A stretch of 24,503 nt of DNA from a virus. Below, piece by piece: positions 1 to 7,783 of this stretch; positions within the stretch are counted from its first letter, which is position 1, and each line of letters begins with the position of its first letter. The stretch covers positions 1-24,503 of the IMG/VR virus record IMGVR_UViG_3300021365_000107, one strand, 5' to 3'. The notes below the pieces were generated by a model, which saw only the letters and a list, made by a program, of their open reading frames with translations, ran no database searches and was not told where the DNA came from. The position numbers and the translations under genes are program-made.

Positions 1-1017
1 TGATAATTTTGCTACTTCTTGTAAAATTGATTTTTCTGTAATTGCTGTATTATTAGCAGCATTCATAGCTACAGATTGACCCATTACATTAGCTGCTATT
101 TCCTTTGATGTTTTACCTGTTAGTAAACCAAGTTTAGCAATTTCTCCACTTGTTTCAGCGCTTAATCCTAGTTGATGAGTTAACTCAGTTTGAGTTTGCA
201 ACATTTCAGCAGTAAACATTGCATTAGTTCCAAGGGCTGCTGATAGTTGTATTTGAGATTCTGCAATACCTTCGGTAGTAACAAATATATTATTTGAATC
301 TTGTGCAATTTGAGAAAACTGTGAATTCATTGCAGCCGCTTCATGGAAGCTTATCCCTAGGTTTTTTGCAACTTTCTCTGTTGTTTTATCTAAGGATAAA
401 AAGGCGTCAACTATACCCACAACAACTAATTCAAATATTCTGAGAGGGGTTAATGTTTTAAGGAGATTACCTGATAGTACTTTTGATAGTGTACCACTTT
501 TATCGATTTTATCCGCTACACCACCAGCATTTTCCCTAATTAATTGAAATATACCTTTTTGTTTTTGTAATTTATCGTTTTTAGCATTTATGGTATTAAG
601 CATATTTTGCTGTGTGGCTAGCTCATTTTGTTGTAAGATAAAAAATTCTTTTTGTTGAGCCGTAATATTGTTACCTAGAGCTTTTCTTTTAATTTGCAAC
701 CTGAGTCGGTTAGAATCTATTTTTTCTTGTTCTTTAGCTATATCCTTTTGAGTAATAGCATCTCTACCTAATTTAGCATATAAATCAATTAATGCATCCG
801 TATTTTTTACACTTTGTTTTAAATCTGCAGCTAAACCTCTTTGAAATGTTTTACTAGCAATTTCAAAAGCATTATTCATATTACCTGCTTCGTCAACTGC
901 TTGTTCAAAAGAACCAATTAATTTATCACCTAAAGAAGTAATGGCATCATACATGAATGCAAATTCTTGCTTTAAGTCTTGTGCTTCTTTTTTAGCTTTT
1001 CCGTCTCCGATTGGCAT
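1..1017 (-). CDS. Probable tail tape-measure protein, N-terminal part (runs off the window edge)
   Basis: The frame is open from an ATG at 1017 to the left edge, giving 339 residues with no stop, so the protein is C-terminally truncated here. Residues 1-80 are helical and polar. About 90-160 are rich in Gln, Lys, Glu and Asn and look like a coiled coil. About 193-208 form a hydrophobic stretch (ELVVVGIVDAFL), followed by Ala/Thr/Ser-rich helices. That composition, and the position directly after the tail tube and the tail-chaperone-like genes, fit a tape-measure protein that sets tail length and is threaded through the tube. I recognise no enzymatic domain. It has its own promoter-like motif at 1031-1042, just behind a terminator. 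An alternative is a baseplate hub or other long tail protein. The family assignment rests mainly on synteny and composition. Confidence 0.7.
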   Translation of the reverse strand, partial: MPIGDGKAKKEAQDLKQEFAFMYDAITSLGDKLIGSFEQAVDEAGNMNNAFEIASKTFQRGLAADLKQSVKNTDALIDLYAKLGRDAITQKDIAKEQEKIDSNRLRLQIKRKALGNNITAQQKEFFILQQNELATQQNMLNTINAKNDKLQKQKGIFQLIRENAGGVADKIDKSGTLSKVLSGNLLKTLTPLRIFELVVVGIVDAFLSLDKTTEKVAKNLGISFHEAAAMNSQFSQIAQDSNNIFVTTEGIAESQIQLSAALGTNAMFTAEMLQTQTELTHQLGLSAETSGEIAKLGLLTGKTSKEIAANVMGQSVAMNAANNTAITEKSILQEVAKLS

Positions 1018-1030
1018 ATAAAATTATTTT

Positions 1031-1042
1031 GTTATAAATATG
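1031..1042 (-). promoter_or_regulatory. Promoter-like late motif upstream of the tape-measure gene
   Basis: The minus strand reads CATATTTATAAC, 13 bases before the ATG at 1017 and directly after the U-tract of the terminator at 1043-1068. It is one of about eleven copies in the window of the motif MATATKTATAAH, nearly all in short gaps upstream of starts. Promoter function is inferred. Confidence 0.5.
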
Positions 1043-1068
1043 AAAAAAAGCAACTATTTATAGCTGCT
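1043..1068 (-). terminator. Rho-independent terminator overlapping the stop of the gene ending at 1054
   Basis: On the minus strand AGCAGCTA, loop TAAA, TAGTTGCT form an 8-bp stem with one G-U pair, followed by seven T. The hairpin overlaps the TAG stop codon of the 1054-1374 gene. The next promoter-like motif follows immediately. Confidence 0.7.
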
Positions 1069-1374
1069 TTTACCTTCATATGCTTTAGATGCTTGTTTAA
1101 ATTGAGGGGCATTTACTTTACCTTCTGAATTAACCAGAGAGGTTTTTCCAGCAGACATTTCATTTTTCTGTGTTGCTGCTTTTTCCTCGTAAAAATCGTT
1201 TATTTCTTTAAAAGTAAATTTACGCAACCATATAGGCATATTGTAAATAGTTACATAGTCATATCCACCTTTACCATGAAATATTATTTCATGGATTTGT
1301 TTAAATATGTTTAGTCTAATTTGAGGAGCTGTCTCCGAAGTCAGGCCAAAAAAAGTTAAGCCCAATGGGCACAA
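1054..1374 (-). CDS. Overlapping second frame after the gp26-like gene: gp51-like or GT-type tail assembly chaperone extension
   Basis: This 106-codon frame overlaps the end of the gp26-like gene by 59 nt in the +1 (equivalently -2) frame. There is no early ATG. The first possible start is TTG at 1374, so the true N-terminus may come from a ribosomal frameshift at the U7 run (1348-1354), giving a 334-335 residue fusion. The alternative is independent initiation at TTG behind the purine-rich AGGAGAGGAGGT. The body has a compact helical domain with the segments EIIFHGKGGYDY and MPIWLRKFTFKEI, then a polar Lys/Ala/Ser-rich tail. The position between tail tube and tape measure matches the G/GT tail assembly chaperones of many tailed phages and the small hub-assembly proteins of T4-like phages. 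The coding assignment is good; the exact function is inferred. Confidence 0.65.
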   Translation of the reverse strand: MCPLGLTFFGLTSETAPQIRLNIFKQIHEIIFHGKGGYDYVTIYNMPIWLRKFTFKEINDFYEEKAATQKNEMSAGKTSLVNSEGKVNAPQFKQASKAYEGKSSYK

Positions 1375-2059
1375 CTACCTCCTCTCCTGAATCTAAAACA
1401 ACATTAAGATCTACATCAGGGGAAGTTAGAGTTAAATGTTTTCTAAATTCTCTAGCATCTCTAGCTAAAAAGTAATTATCAACAAATTCTCTAATATCTT
1501 TCTTTTCAGTTTCTCCATCTACAGAAGTAATTGTATATTTTAATCTAGTAGAGGCTTCATAAGAAGCATTTTTATTTATTTTTTTAAGTCCTTTTAATTC
1601 TCTTTCAATTTTAACTTCATCATGACCCGTTAATAACTTATAAGTAATTTTAGTACCGCTATGTGGTAGAGTAAAAGCAAATTCATTTTTATCCTCAATC
1701 ATAGAAGAGCTATCAAATTCTTTATTTTCTAATTCTGATAGGTCTATGGTTTCTGTTTTTCCATTTACTATAGTTTTGTAATCCGATCCATATCCTAAAA
1801 TACGAGTAGCAATTAGAATAGCATTTTTGTCACCTATAACTAAATCTTTTAAATCTATTTTAGATATTACTACAGATTCTAAAAGTTTATCTAATACTGT
1901 ACCTTTTTCAATAAATGCTTGATTAGAAAGAATATCTTCTTCTTTAGCAGTCATATATTTAATTTCTACCTTACCACTAGATAAGGGATTATCTTTAGGA
2001 TATAATAATCCTTTTGAGGGTAGTTCTATTTCTTCTGTTGGGAATTTAAATTCAGCCAT
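1316..2059 (-). CDS. gp26-like baseplate hub / tail assembly chaperone protein
   Basis: This is a 247-residue acidic, Lys/Glu-rich protein with no signal or membrane segment. Its opening ELPSKGLLYP (residues 12-21), followed by MTAKEEDIL (36-44), and its ending in LNFFWPDF match the pattern I know from T4-like base plate proteins annotated as gp26 (T4 gp26 is 208 aa). Genes of this class lie between the tail tube and the tape measure, where tailed phages encode tail assembly chaperones, and this gene has that position. It is preceded by a terminator and its own promoter-like motif (2090-2101). The end overlaps another frame at a U7 run, so a minority product extended by about 97 residues is likely. 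The family call comes from recalled motifs without a database search, so the hub and chaperone roles cannot be separated. Confidence 0.75.
   Translation of the reverse strand: MAEFKFPTEEIELPSKGLLYPKDNPLSSGKVEIKYMTAKEEDILSNQAFIEKGTVLDKLLESVVISKIDLKDLVIGDKNAILIATRILGYGSDYKTIVNGKTETIDLSELENKEFDSSSMIEDKNEFAFTLPHSGTKITYKLLTGHDEVKIERELKGLKKINKNASYEASTRLKYTITSVDGETEKKDIREFVDNYFLARDAREFRKHLTLTSPDVDLNVVLDSGEEVVVPIGLNFFWPDFGDSSSN
1348..1354 (-). promoter_or_regulatory. U7 run, candidate programmed frameshift site
   Basis: In the mRNA sense the gp26-like frame reads AAC UUU UUU UGG. A P-site tRNA-Phe on the second UUU can re-pair perfectly after either a +1 or a -2 slip. Either slip enters the downstream frame that runs to 1054. 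This is the only heptameric homopolymer at that overlap. Frameshifting itself is inferred. Confidence 0.5.
1377..1388 (-). promoter_or_regulatory. Lone Shine-Dalgarno-like sequence before the TTG at 1374
   Basis: The minus strand reads AGGAGAGGAGGT. The AGGAGG core ends only 3 nt before TTG, while the upstream AGGAG is 9 nt away. Other genes in the window have no such sequence. It lies inside the gp26-like coding frame and may simply encode Gly-Glu-Glu-Val, or it may drive initiation or stimulate frameshifting. Confidence 0.3.
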
Positions 2060-2089
2060 AATCTTTATTTGGTTAAAACGTTTTTATCA

Positions 2090-2101
2090 GTTATACATAT
2101 G
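2090..2101 (-). promoter_or_regulatory. Promoter-like late motif upstream of the gp26-like gene
   Basis: The minus strand reads CATATGTATAAC, the T-to-G variant of the recurring motif, 30 bases before the ATG at 2059 and shortly after the terminator at 2110-2140. Confidence 0.45.
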
Positions 2102-2109
2102 TAATATAC

Positions 2110-2140
2110 AAAAAAGCTTGACCGAAGCCAAGCGTTTTTT
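2110..2140 (-). terminator. Rho-independent terminator after the tail tube gene
   Basis: On the minus strand GCTTGGC, loop TTCG, GTCAAGC form a 7-bp stem with one G-U pair and a UUCG-type tetraloop, followed by TTTTTT. A-rich sequence on the upstream side could make it bidirectional. Confidence 0.8.
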
Positions 2141-2165
2141 GAAAAATTAGGGGTGAGTAAAATTT

Positions 2166-2654
2166 TTAGAAATTTAATACACAGTAATCTGGTTGAACTG
2201 TCATTGTAATTTCTTGAGCAGCATTTTCAGTATCCCAGTTATAATCTCCAAATGAAGCTTCTGTAATCATTGCTCCTTTGATAATCCATTCTGAAACGAT
2301 ATCACCTACAGGTCCTAGTACATTGATTGTAAGATCTTTCTTATAAAAATCACTATAACCATCTCTACCAGTTACTGATTCATGATGTAATCTAACCCAT
2401 TCCATTACTGATTGTGCACCAGATGGAGTAATTGGGTCAAATAATGTAAATTGAATTGTCCCCCAAGTTGTTTTACCTTTTACAAAACGTTGAACGTTAA
2501 TATGATTTAAAGGTACTGTTCCTTGAGATACAGTTACGGCTCCTACACCTTTCATGATGTATGCTGGGAATCCATCTACAAAAGCTATAAATCTGTTCTT
2601 TTGTTTTGGCTCGAAAGCTGTGAAAAATATTTCGTTTGGGTTTAATACTGCCAT
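2166..2654 (-). CDS. gp19: Tail tube protein, gp19-like
   Basis: The 162 residues are almost exactly the size of T4 gp19 (163 aa), the protein that polymerises into hexameric rings to make the inner tail tube. The N-terminus (MAVLNPNEIFFTAFEPKQ) followed by RFIAFVDGFPAYIMKGVG is the typical tube opening. The remainder is beta-rich, with VMEWVRLHHES and a closing AAQEITMTVQPDYCVLNF, as expected for the T4-type tube fold. It directly follows the sheath gene, the usual sheath-tube pair. A promoter-like motif (2671-2682) lies between them and a strong terminator follows, so high separate expression is plausible. Confidence 0.92.
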   Translation of the reverse strand: MAVLNPNEIFFTAFEPKQKNRFIAFVDGFPAYIMKGVGAVTVSQGTVPLNHINVQRFVKGKTTWGTIQFTLFDPITPSGAQSVMEWVRLHHESVTGRDGYSDFYKKDLTINVLGPVGDIVSEWIIKGAMITEASFGDYNWDTENAAQEITMTVQPDYCVLNF

Positions 2655-2670
2655 TTTATATGTTTATTTT

Positions 2671-2682
2671 ATTATAAATATT
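2671..2682 (-). promoter_or_regulatory. Promoter-like late motif upstream of the tail tube gene
   Basis: The minus strand reads AATATTTATAAT in the 42-nt gap between the sheath and tube genes, 16 bases before the ATG. There is no clear terminator in this gap. Confidence 0.5.
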
Positions 2683-2696
2683 CGGTTTTCTTTTTT

Positions 2697-5048
2697 TTAT
2701 GCTGGGAATGTTGCTCCAGTTGGTAATACATTGAAATCAAGTATAATAAATTCAGCTGTTTTAGTTGGTTGTAAGAAAATCTGACCGATTAACTCATTTC
2801 TATCTATTACATCCGGTGTATTATTTGTTTCATCCATTACTACTTTAAATGCATACAAACCTTGTCTTTGTTGAACACTTTCTAAATATGGATTTACTTG
2901 TGTTAAGAAGTTATTTCTTGTAGCAATTGTATTTGCTTCAAATACTAAGTTATCAGCAATTTGAGAAATATAATCTTTAAGTGTTATTAACAATCTACGT
3001 ACATTTACTCTATCTAAAGCAGTTGCTGCTTTTTGTAATGTTTTCTGTCCGAATACTACAACTCCTTGTTGTGGGAATGTAGCAATTGGGTTAACATTAC
3101 CTTCATATAAAGTATCTCTGTTTGCTGATGTTAATTTTCTTTCAGCTCTTACTACTGAACCCATTCCACCTCTTGTAATACCTGCTGGTGCAAACCATGG
3201 ATCACTTGAAGCATCTGTAAAGGCATATACTCCTGGGATCATTGTTGAAGCTGGAACATAAACTAATAATCCAGTACTTGGATCAACAGTTTGTAACCAA
3301 GGCCAATATGCCGCTGCATAACTAGAATCTAGTGATGATGCATTTTGTAATACAGTGTTAATTGCTGTATTATAAGGAACTAAATCCATTATATAAATAG
3401 CATCACCTCTTGCAATAGTATTGTTTTTAATCAAATTACACTGAGTAGCATAATTTGAAAAATATAAACCTGGTGCCGAGATTACATTATATTGATAATC
3501 ATCTTGATTAGCTAATAAATTAATAGCATTTGTATAATCTGTTCCAATTAAACCTTGTGTATTTGTTCCATCAATTTTATCGTAGAAACGATTAAATGAT
3601 ATGGAATTAAGATTTGAACCTACTGCTTGATCAAAAGAACCTGAACCTATTTGTGGTAAAGATGATGTAAATTCATTTTTTGCTATTCCATTATTTTGGA
3701 AATATTTAGGAGTATTAAATTTTACTTCTTTTACTCTTACGTAATTAGAAACATTTGGATAAGAACCTGATTCTTGTAAATATGTTCCAGAACCATCTGC
3801 TGCTACTACTACATTAGAAGTAATATCACCAATTGCTCTTGAAATATAATTTGGAGAAAATGGATCTAATGAAATGTTATTAAATGATTCTAATATTACT
3901 TTTGAATTATTATTATCATTACCACGTCTAATAAGTAGTGAAAACACACCTGAAGCAGTATTTACACTTGCAATTTCCCATCTAATATTATCTGCTGATC
4001 CACTTGATAATGCACCACCTGATAATTCTGTTCCTGCTGAATCTGCTCCTACTGGAGTTGTGTTATTCATAATTATTCCTTCAGAAAGTGTTTCTAATAT
4101 AAAAGTATTTGCATTTTCTATTTCTGAGGCTAATAATGTGTGAGAAGCTTCTGTAGATCCCGCACCTAATAATCCCGCAGCTATTGTAACTGCATTACCT
4201 GCTACATATCCTGATCCTTCTGTTGTAACTGAAACTGTTGAAATTGCTGAACCTACATTAGTTCCTGCTAATTGGATAACTATATCTCCACCTGTTCCTC
4301 CAGAACCTAATTGTGCATCTGCTTGTAATGTTGCTTCTGGTATTGTAATGATTGAATCAGCAGCATATCCTGTACTTGAAGCTACTGCTAAAGTAACACC
4401 TACTACTACTCCACCTGCTGCATCTGTAGTAATTACAGCGGTACCACCTGAAGCACCAGCTGTATCAACCATACCTGCAGTTATTGTAATAGGATCTGAA
4501 GATACACTAGCTGCATATGCACCAGCTGCAACTCCAGTACCTGTTGGTACTGCTGTTGTTGAAACTACTAATAATCCACTTACTACTGTTGTTACTGTTG
4601 CTTTTGCACCTGAACCAGGTGTACTAGTTAAAGCAACGTTAGAGAATGTAGCTGCTGTATCACCAGTATTTGTACCACCAGTCCAAGGAGTTAAACCTCC
4701 TACTAACCCACCATCTCCTGTTTCAACATTGTTTTCAATATTGGTTGATAGAGCAGGTGAAAAAGAACCGCTTGTTACTCTTGTTACTAATAAAGAACTA
4801 CCTCCACTTGAAAAATAGTTATCTGCTGCTATTGAAGTTAAATAAGTATAATCTGTAGATCCACTTTCTAATGCTCCTCCAAAAAGAGCATTAAATGAAC
4901 TAAATGAACTAACATAGGTTGGTTTTTCAACTGGACCCTTTACGGTTGGGCCTATTATAGCCGCACCTCTTACTAATGGTTGAGCCGTAACAAGTGATTG
5001 ATCGTTTTCTCTTGCTAATACTCCTGGAGATATTAATGTTTCTGCCAT
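2697..5048 (-). CDS. gp18: Contractile tail sheath protein, gp18-like, with a large insertion domain
   Basis: This 783-residue protein is clearly longer than T4 gp18 (659 aa). The N-terminus (LISPGVLARENDQS, then VRGAAIIGPTVKGPV) and the C-terminal part (about 640-783, including DNLVFEANTIATRNNF, IGQIFLQPTKTAEFIILDFN) have the conserved pattern of sheath proteins, whose contraction drives DNA injection. Between about residues 105 and 320 sits a Gly/Ala/Ser/Thr/Val-rich region with repeated beta units such as STGYAADSIITI (225-236) and GSGYVAGNAVTI (278-289). It looks like a surface-exposed insertion. The core resumes with NISLDPFSPNYISRAIGD (391-408). The gene follows a small coiled-coil gene and precedes the tube gene. 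The identity is strong; the role of the insertion is unknown. Confidence 0.93.
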   Translation of the reverse strand: MAETLISPGVLARENDQSLVTAQPLVRGAAIIGPTVKGPVEKPTYVSSFSSFNALFGGALESGSTDYTYLTSIAADNYFSSGGSSLLVTRVTSGSFSPALSTNIENNVETGDGGLVGGLTPWTGGTNTGDTAATFSNVALTSTPGSGAKATVTTVVSGLLVVSTTAVPTGTGVAAGAYAASVSSDPITITAGMVDTAGASGGTAVITTDAAGGVVVGVTLAVASSTGYAADSIITIPEATLQADAQLGSGGTGGDIVIQLAGTNVGSAISTVSVTTEGSGYVAGNAVTIAAGLLGAGSTEASHTLLASEIENANTFILETLSEGIIMNNTTPVGADSAGTELSGGALSSGSADNIRWEIASVNTASGVFSLLIRRGNDNNNSKVILESFNNISLDPFSPNYISRAIGDITSNVVVAADGSGTYLQESGSYPNVSNYVRVKEVKFNTPKYFQNNGIAKNEFTSSLPQIGSGSFDQAVGSNLNSISFNRFYDKIDGTNTQGLIGTDYTNAINLLANQDDYQYNVISAPGLYFSNYATQCNLIKNNTIARGDAIYIMDLVPYNTAINTVLQNASSLDSSYAAAYWPWLQTVDPSTGLLVYVPASTMIPGVYAFTDASSDPWFAPAGITRGGMGSVVRAERKLTSANRDTLYEGNVNPIATFPQQGVVVFGQKTLQKAATALDRVNVRRLLITLKDYISQIADNLVFEANTIATRNNFLTQVNPYLESVQQRQGLYAFKVVMDETNNTPDVIDRNELIGQIFLQPTKTAEFIILDFNVLPTGATFPA

Positions 5049-5077
5049 CTTATTTTTATTATTTTAATAATTGTTTT

Positions 5078-5089
5078 ATTATAAATATT
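5078..5089 (-). promoter_or_regulatory. Promoter-like late motif upstream of the sheath gene
   Basis: The minus strand reads AATATTTATAAT, 29 bases before the ATG at 5048, in the 59-nt gap after the 84-residue gene. Confidence 0.5.
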
Positions 5090-5107
5090 AAAGAAGGACT
5101 CAAAAAC

Positions 5108-5362
5108 CTATTCTGGGGTAATAAATTCCCCTGTTTCTAAATCTATATTTCCTTCTCCATACTTTTTTTGGAGTTCTTTAGCTGTTTTATTTGATTTTTC
5201 TTGTAAATCTGCTAAACCATCCAAAATTGAAGCTCTTTGACCTTCTAAAAATGCTTTTTGGATATCAACTTGTCCTAAGTCAAAAGTAATTGCATTTTGG
5301 TTTTTTTGGTATTCTCTAAGAATTGTTAATTCTTCTTCTGATAGTTTGATTTTTTTACTCAT
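5108..5362 (-). CDS. Small coiled-coil protein of unknown function
   Basis: This is an 84-residue, charged, mostly helical protein. Residues 5-20 and 35-68 have heptad-like spacing (FLEGQRASILDGLADLQEKS), followed by a short acidic end (GEGNIDLETGEFITPE). It has no Cys and no membrane segment. It starts with ATG just after a promoter-like motif and sits directly upstream of the sheath gene. I recognise no family. A small assembly factor or chaperone for the tail is possible from position alone. Confidence 0.7.
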   Translation of the reverse strand: MSKKIKLSEEELTILREYQKNQNAITFDLGQVDIQKAFLEGQRASILDGLADLQEKSNKTAKELQKKYGEGNIDLETGEFITPE

Positions 5363-5370
5363 TATTGTTA

Positions 5371-5382
5371 TTTATAAATATT
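5371..5382 (-). promoter_or_regulatory. Promoter-like late motif upstream of the 84-residue gene
   Basis: The minus strand reads AATATTTATAAA, only 8 bases from the ATG at 5362. If it is a -10 element, the transcript would be nearly leaderless. The sequence continues as TATTTATAAATA and is therefore palindromic, so both orientations of the octamer are present here. Confidence 0.4.
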
Positions 5383-5391
5383 AATTAATTT

Positions 5392-6351
5392 TTATTCAGT
5401 GTATTCTATTGTTTGGTAAATTGATTCTTTATATTTATTTGTTAAGTCAGTATACTCACCATCTAATATAAAACCTATAGTTTTAATTTTAGGTAAAGTT
5501 ATTAATTCATTTTTACCTTTTATTATATCTGTATATTCATTATTAACTATTAATTTTAAATTAGAAATTTGAATATCAAAAAGTAAAATTTTAGATACCC
5601 CATCATTTTGAATAGTATTATGAGTATGATTGTTTTGGAAAAAAAGCTTAAATTTATTTGTGCCACTATAATTAAACATAGATTCAGGGTTATCAAATAC
5701 AATTAAATCAACTATAGGTTCTGGATGGATAGTGTATAAAAAATTAGTTATTAAATGGCCCCAGTAATCTTCAGCTGATTTAAACCTGCTAGGTTCTTTC
5801 CATGGGAGGGTGTCACACATATAATGTTCTTTATTAATTAGAGGTAATAAAGCTTTTAAATTTTTCCTATTTAAAATATTAAGCATAAAGCTTGGGTATC
5901 TAGGGTTTGATTCACTACAAGGCTGTACCTTAGATGTTAAAAAAGAAGTAGGATTATTTAAAGCAGTAATTATTAAATCTGTAATTTGGATATCATAATT
6001 TATAAAACTAAAATGACTATAGTCTAAAGATAAACCTAAATTACCACCTAATAAAATTTGATTAAAAGCAGTCCAACCATAATCTGGGTATATAGTTTGT
6101 AAGCGATAGTTAGTATCATCTAATATTTTTTTCCAAAAAACCATCCCCCTATATGGCCAATTAATTATAGGGTTACTTTTATCATAAATAAAATACTCTA
6201 TCATTTGTTGAATATGAGAAGGTATAGGTGTGTGTGATAATAATAAAATATCAAAATTTTGAGTCTTTAATTTTTTAATATTATCTGTTAATATTTCTAT
6301 TTTTTCCTTTGAATCACAATGGGAAAGAATTATTATTAAATTATTTTTCAT
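5392..6351 (-). CDS. Putative glycosyltransferase of the glycan cassette
   Basis: This 319-residue soluble protein opens with beta-alpha-beta pattern NLIIILSHCDS, then DILLLSHTPIP (34-44) and EYFIYDKSNP (52-61). This opening resembles GT-A-type transferase-like proteins I associate with phages and giant viruses. A motif around HFSFINYDIQ could stand in for the metal-binding DxD region, but I do not see a clean DxD. It starts with ATG overlapping the preceding gene by 11 nt and is the last gene of a four-gene overlapping run of sugar-modifying enzymes, which supports a glycan role through coupled translation. No terminator hairpin is visible after it. The enzyme class is inferred and could be wrong; the coding call is secure. 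Confidence 0.6.
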   Translation of the reverse strand: MKNNLIIILSHCDSKEKIEILTDNIKKLKTQNFDILLLSHTPIPSHIQQMIEYFIYDKSNPIINWPYRGMVFWKKILDDTNYRLQTIYPDYGWTAFNQILLGGNLGLSLDYSHFSFINYDIQITDLIITALNNPTSFLTSKVQPCSESNPRYPSFMLNILNRKNLKALLPLINKEHYMCDTLPWKEPSRFKSAEDYWGHLITNFLYTIHPEPIVDLIVFDNPESMFNYSGTNKFKLFFQNNHTHNTIQNDGVSKILLFDIQISNLKLIVNNEYTDIIKGKNELITLPKIKTIGFILDGEYTDLTNKYKESIYQTIEYTE

Positions 6352-7783
6352 AACATTTTATATAGTTATCTTTATTTTTACTAACATCGTATTTTTCGAT
6401 ACACTCATATTCTATATAGTTAGTAAAAGGATCATTGCTTTTAAACCAATCCCCATTATTATTTAATAATTGATTTATAATAGGTGTTTCCGACGTATAT
6501 AATGTAAGTAAATTATTTTTGGTATCCAAAGTATTTTGGTCTAGTTTTTGTTGGGATTTACCAAATACGTAAAAATCATTAGTAATATTAAGTATAATAT
6601 CAAATACTAGTTTATGTTGTGGGTGACCATATTCACCTATAGGATTATGAGTAACTATTTTTTCCCATTCTCTACTTTTTAAAATATCTTTTAAATTAAA
6701 TTGTTGGGTAGGGTATAGTGTATCTTCATAATCAAACATTTCCCAAGAACCTACATTTAATTTTTTCATTACTGTTTCAAATTCTTTACTTCGTATTTTA
6801 TTTAATTTATTAGTAAGACAAACAACTTTATATTCTGGGCCATATTTTATTAATTCTGCTCCTCCAAATATTAATTCATCATCAGGGTGAGCAACAACCA
6901 TTAATTTAGTAGTTTGGTAATCATTAAAGGCTAATTTTAAAGTTTCAGCATTTTTAGGCTTTACTGAAGGATCGGGACCATGAATAAAGTAAGGTTGAAG
7001 GGTTAATGTATCATACATTACATCAAATCCTTGTTTTAAATAATAAGGATTTACTATTGTTTCTTCTTTTGAACTGTAATAATTATTCCAGGTAATAGGT
7101 AAATTTTCTTTTTTATCTTCTTCCCATAATATATTATTAGCTACTCTTTCTTCTGAAAAGGCATTATCATCAATATAGATTTTAATTGAATATTGATTTA
7201 ATTCTTTATTCCATTCTAGACATTTTTCAAAAAAGGGTTTACTTTTTTTATCGTAAAAATAAAACCCAGTTGCTATTAATTTGTTGTTAGGATTTCTTTT
7301 TATATTTTTTATAGAAGCTAATTCATTACCATATCTACCATCTAATTTTATACCTCCATGTTGTCTCCATTGGTATATATCAGGGTTAAAATATTTCATA
7401 AATAATGGATAATCTTTTAAAGATGGTAAATACTGTAATGAAGAATCTATATTTTTAGTTGCAAAGGCATCACCATCTATCCAAGCAAAACTATTAAAAT
7501 TTTCATTTAGTGAATCTAAACTTGCTAAATATTTAGCAAAGTAAATAGAATAATCTTTATTAAATAAATCGGGTTCATGTGTAAAATTTGACGTAGGTTT
7601 AGGTATATAATCAATTCTTTTATTAGTTACATTAGGTAAATCGATTGTAGAATCACAATTAAAACTATACACTATAAGATTGTATTTAGAATATTTTAAC
7701 AAACTTTTAGCTAATATTTCTATCATTAATAAATAACTTTTATCCCCTCCAGTTATCCATGTAAATTTATTTTTTTTAACCAT
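6341..7783 (-). CDS. Fusion of a GT-A-type glycosyltransferase and a PIG-L family de-N-acetylase
   Basis: This 480-residue protein has two domains. Residues 1-270 look like a GT-A nucleotide-sugar transferase: an N-terminal strand (KFTWITGGDKSYL), a metal-binding DxD-like WIDGD (Asp103, Asp105), and later HGGIKLDGRYG and TGFYFYD. Residues about 293-400 match the PIG-L/LmbE zinc-dependent deacetylases of sugar N-acetyl groups: AHPDDE (298-303), an Arg-x2-Glu element (331-334), and HPQH (387-390). By analogy with MshB-type enzymes, His299, Asp302 and His390 would bind zinc. The protein could add an N-acetylated sugar and then deacetylate it, leaving a free amine, although the two activities might be independent. 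It overlaps the upstream gene by 8 nt and the downstream gene by 11 nt. The PIG-L call is strong and the GT-A call moderate. Confidence 0.82.
   Translation of the reverse strand: MVKKNKFTWITGGDKSYLLMIEILAKSLLKYSKYNLIVYSFNCDSTIDLPNVTNKRIDYIPKPTSNFTHEPDLFNKDYSIYFAKYLASLDSLNENFNSFAWIDGDAFATKNIDSSLQYLPSLKDYPLFMKYFNPDIYQWRQHGGIKLDGRYGNELASIKNIKRNPNNKLIATGFYFYDKKSKPFFEKCLEWNKELNQYSIKIYIDDNAFSEERVANNILWEEDKKENLPITWNNYYSSKEETIVNPYYLKQGFDVMYDTLTLQPYFIHGPDPSVKPKNAETLKLAFNDYQTTKLMVVAHPDDELIFGGAELIKYGPEYKVVCLTNKLNKIRSKEFETVMKKLNVGSWEMFDYEDTLYPTQQFNLKDILKSREWEKIVTHNPIGEYGHPQHKLVFDIILNITNDFYVFGKSQQKLDQNTLDTKNNLLTLYTSETPIINQLLNNNGDWFKSNDPFTNYIEYECIEKYDVSKNKDNYIKCYEK

Noticed and set aside
3874-4858. Plus-strand frames opposite the sheath gene
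   Set aside because: Antisense shadows of the Ala/Thr/Val-rich sheath insertion. No promoter, and the sheath frame is strongly conserved in pattern.
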